Origin: Gammaproteobacteria bacterium
GTDB taxonomy: Bacteria > Pseudomonadota > Gammaproteobacteria > Pseudomonadales > Azotimanducaceae
Assembly: GCA_009839405.1 (NCBI GenBank)
Contig: VXPR01000553.1
Coordinates: 1-7,130, forward strand
Length of the DNA: 7,130 nt
Direction: 5' to 3'
Shown here: positions 6,150 through 7,130 of the stretch, piece after piece
Numbering within the stretch: the stretch's first letter is position 1
Layout of the letters: every line of letters starts with the position of its first letter
Notes under the pieces: generated by a model
Told to the model about the DNA's origin: nothing
The model's input: only the letters and a program-made list of their open reading frames with translations
Databases searched by the model: none
Position numbers and translations under genes: made by a program

Positions 6150-7034
6150 ATGGTCACGATTCTCGATGGTGGCATGGGCGGCGAAATCCAGCGGCGCGTG
6201 CCGGAGGCGGCGCACGGGCTGTGGTCGGCGACCGTCCTGATCGACAACCCGGAGATGGTGACGGAGATCCACCGCGAGTACATCGCCGCCGGCGCCACCG
6301 TCATCATCACGAATACCTACTCCACGATTCCGAGCTATCTCGGCAAGGGCGGCCTCGCGCATCGCTACGTGGAGCTGACGGAGAAGGCCGCGCGGCTGGC
6401 ACGGGAAGTGGCTCCCGAAGGGAGTGGCGTTCTCGTGGCTGGCTCGCTGCCGCCGATGTCCGAAAGCTATCGCCCCGATTTGGTGCCAGACCCGGAGGAA
6501 TCGATGCCGGTGTACCGCAACATGGTGCGGGCGATGTCGGATCACGTGGACCTGTTCATTTGCGAGACGATGGCATCCGCCGAGGAGGCGCACACGGCGG
6601 CCACTGCGGCGCTCGATGCGGGTGGCGGCAAGCCCGTGTACGTCTCGTGGACCTTAAGCGAGAAGCCCGGCGCCGGCCTTCGCAGCGGCGAGAGCGTGAC
6701 CGAGGCGCACCGTCGCCTCGACGGGCTCGCCATCGACGCTTTCCTGTTCAACTGCACCCACCCAGAGGCCATCGAGGTGGCGCTCGCTGAGCTGGCCCAA
6801 CTTACCGACAAGCCGCTCGGCTGCTATCCGAACCGCCTCGCGGCGGTACCGGAAGGCTGGACACTCGACAACGAGGTCGTCACGGGCCCCCGCAAGGATT
6901 TGCCACGCGACCTCTACGTCGCAGCGATCATGCGCTGCATCGAGGCCGGCGCCACCATGGTCGGCGGCTGCTGCGGCATCGGGCCAAAGGACATCCAGGC
7001 CGTGCGGGAGCGGCTCGACCGCAAGGCGGCATAG
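6150..7034 (+). CDS. Homocysteine S-methyltransferase family protein
   Basis: A 294-residue TIM-barrel methyltransferase. Members move a methyl group from a donor such as S-methylmethionine, betaine or another methylated compound to homocysteine, giving methionine. The signature begins with LDGGMGGEIQRR (5-16) and ITNTYST (53-59). The zinc site is complete: Cys202 in FNCTHPE and the Cys274-Cys275 pair in VGGCCGIGP. CYPNRL (225-230) matches the substrate-binding strand of the family. Length equals a single-domain enzyme (MmuM/BHMT-like), without the folate or cobalamin domains of MetH. The ATG has GGAG 8 bases upstream. The methyl donor cannot be told from sequence. Divergence from a PhyH oxygenase suggests a linked role, for example handling the same methylated compound, but this is inference. 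Confidence 0.9.
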   Translation: MVTILDGGMGGEIQRRVPEAAHGLWSATVLIDNPEMVTEIHREYIAAGATVIITNTYSTIPSYLGKGGLAHRYVELTEKAARLAREVAPEGSGVLVAGSLPPMSESYRPDLVPDPEESMPVYRNMVRAMSDHVDLFICETMASAEEAHTAATAALDAGGGKPVYVSWTLSEKPGAGLRSGESVTEAHRRLDGLAIDAFLFNCTHPEAIEVALAELAQLTDKPLGCYPNRLAAVPEGWTLDNEVVTGPRKDLPRDLYVAAIMRCIEAGATMVGGCCGIGPKDIQAVRERLDRKAA

Positions 7035-7075
7035 GAGCTTGCGCCGTAGTTGAGAGAATCCTCCCCTGCGAGAAG

Positions 7076-7126
7076 CCCCCCTTAAGAAAAGCGAGGCGCT
7101 TTTCGACTCCCCCGCAAGGGGGGAGT
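7076..7126. repeat. Compound hairpin element after the methyltransferase gene
   Basis: Starting about 40 bases past the stop codon there are two adjacent hairpins. AAAAGCG (7087-7093) pairs with CGCTTTT (7097-7103) over a 3-base loop, and ACTCCCCC (7106-7113) pairs with GGGGGAGT (7119-7126) over GCAAG. Alternatively CCCCCCTT (7076-7083) pairs with AAGGGGGG (7116-7123), enclosing the first hairpin. The first stem ends in TTTT and could act as a weak terminator. The C-rich and G-rich arms resemble dispersed intergenic repeats of high-GC genomes, but no second copy lies in this window. Confidence 0.5.
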
Positions 7127-7130
7127 GACA

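Overview
This window comes from a high-GC bacterial chromosome, probably a metabolically versatile heterotroph from soil, sea or a host. The phylum cannot be fixed from the sequence. It holds four intact enzyme or regulator genes, one disrupted cytochrome P450 gene, and about 700 bases of decayed toxin-antitoxin (TA) loci. I see no rRNA, tRNA, CRISPR array, transposase or phage gene.

Left end (1-885): the last codons of an unidentified gene are followed by an intact DUF433 antitoxin-like gene. Its expected toxin partner (DUF5615/PIN-like) survives only as about a dozen codons. Next come a possible antitoxin tail on the minus strand, and then a frameshifted vapB antitoxin whose 3' end overlaps a vapC toxin start that breaks off after about 14 recognisable residues. 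This looks like a graveyard of several TA pairs in which toxins are lost and antitoxins persist or decay.

Middle (886-5131): a minus-strand gene encodes the large molybdopterin-binding subunit of a xanthine dehydrogenase-family hydroxylase, with no iron-sulfur or FAD subunit gene in view. A TetR-family regulator lies just upstream on the same strand and is divergent from a P450 gene. The P450 keeps its N-terminal part, I-helix, ExxR and heme-cysteine motifs, but it changes frame near 4380 and appears to lack roughly 70-80 residues of the D-to-G helix region. It is best called a pseudogene.

Right end (5132-7130): a phytanoyl-CoA dioxygenase-family gene (minus) and a homocysteine S-methyltransferase-family gene (plus) are divergent across a 135-base region. 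That region carries two copies of an 11-base direct repeat flanking a perfect 6-base inverted repeat, a candidate shared operator. The two genes may act together on a methylated or alkylated small molecule; this is inference from context only. Beyond the methyltransferase, a compact set of hairpins with two competing pairings runs to the window edge and resembles an intergenic repeat or terminator.

No clearly new multi-gene system is evident. The most notable signals are the TA remnant cluster, the deleted P450 next to its likely regulator, the repeat architecture between the dioxygenase and methyltransferase genes, and the competing hairpins at the right edge.
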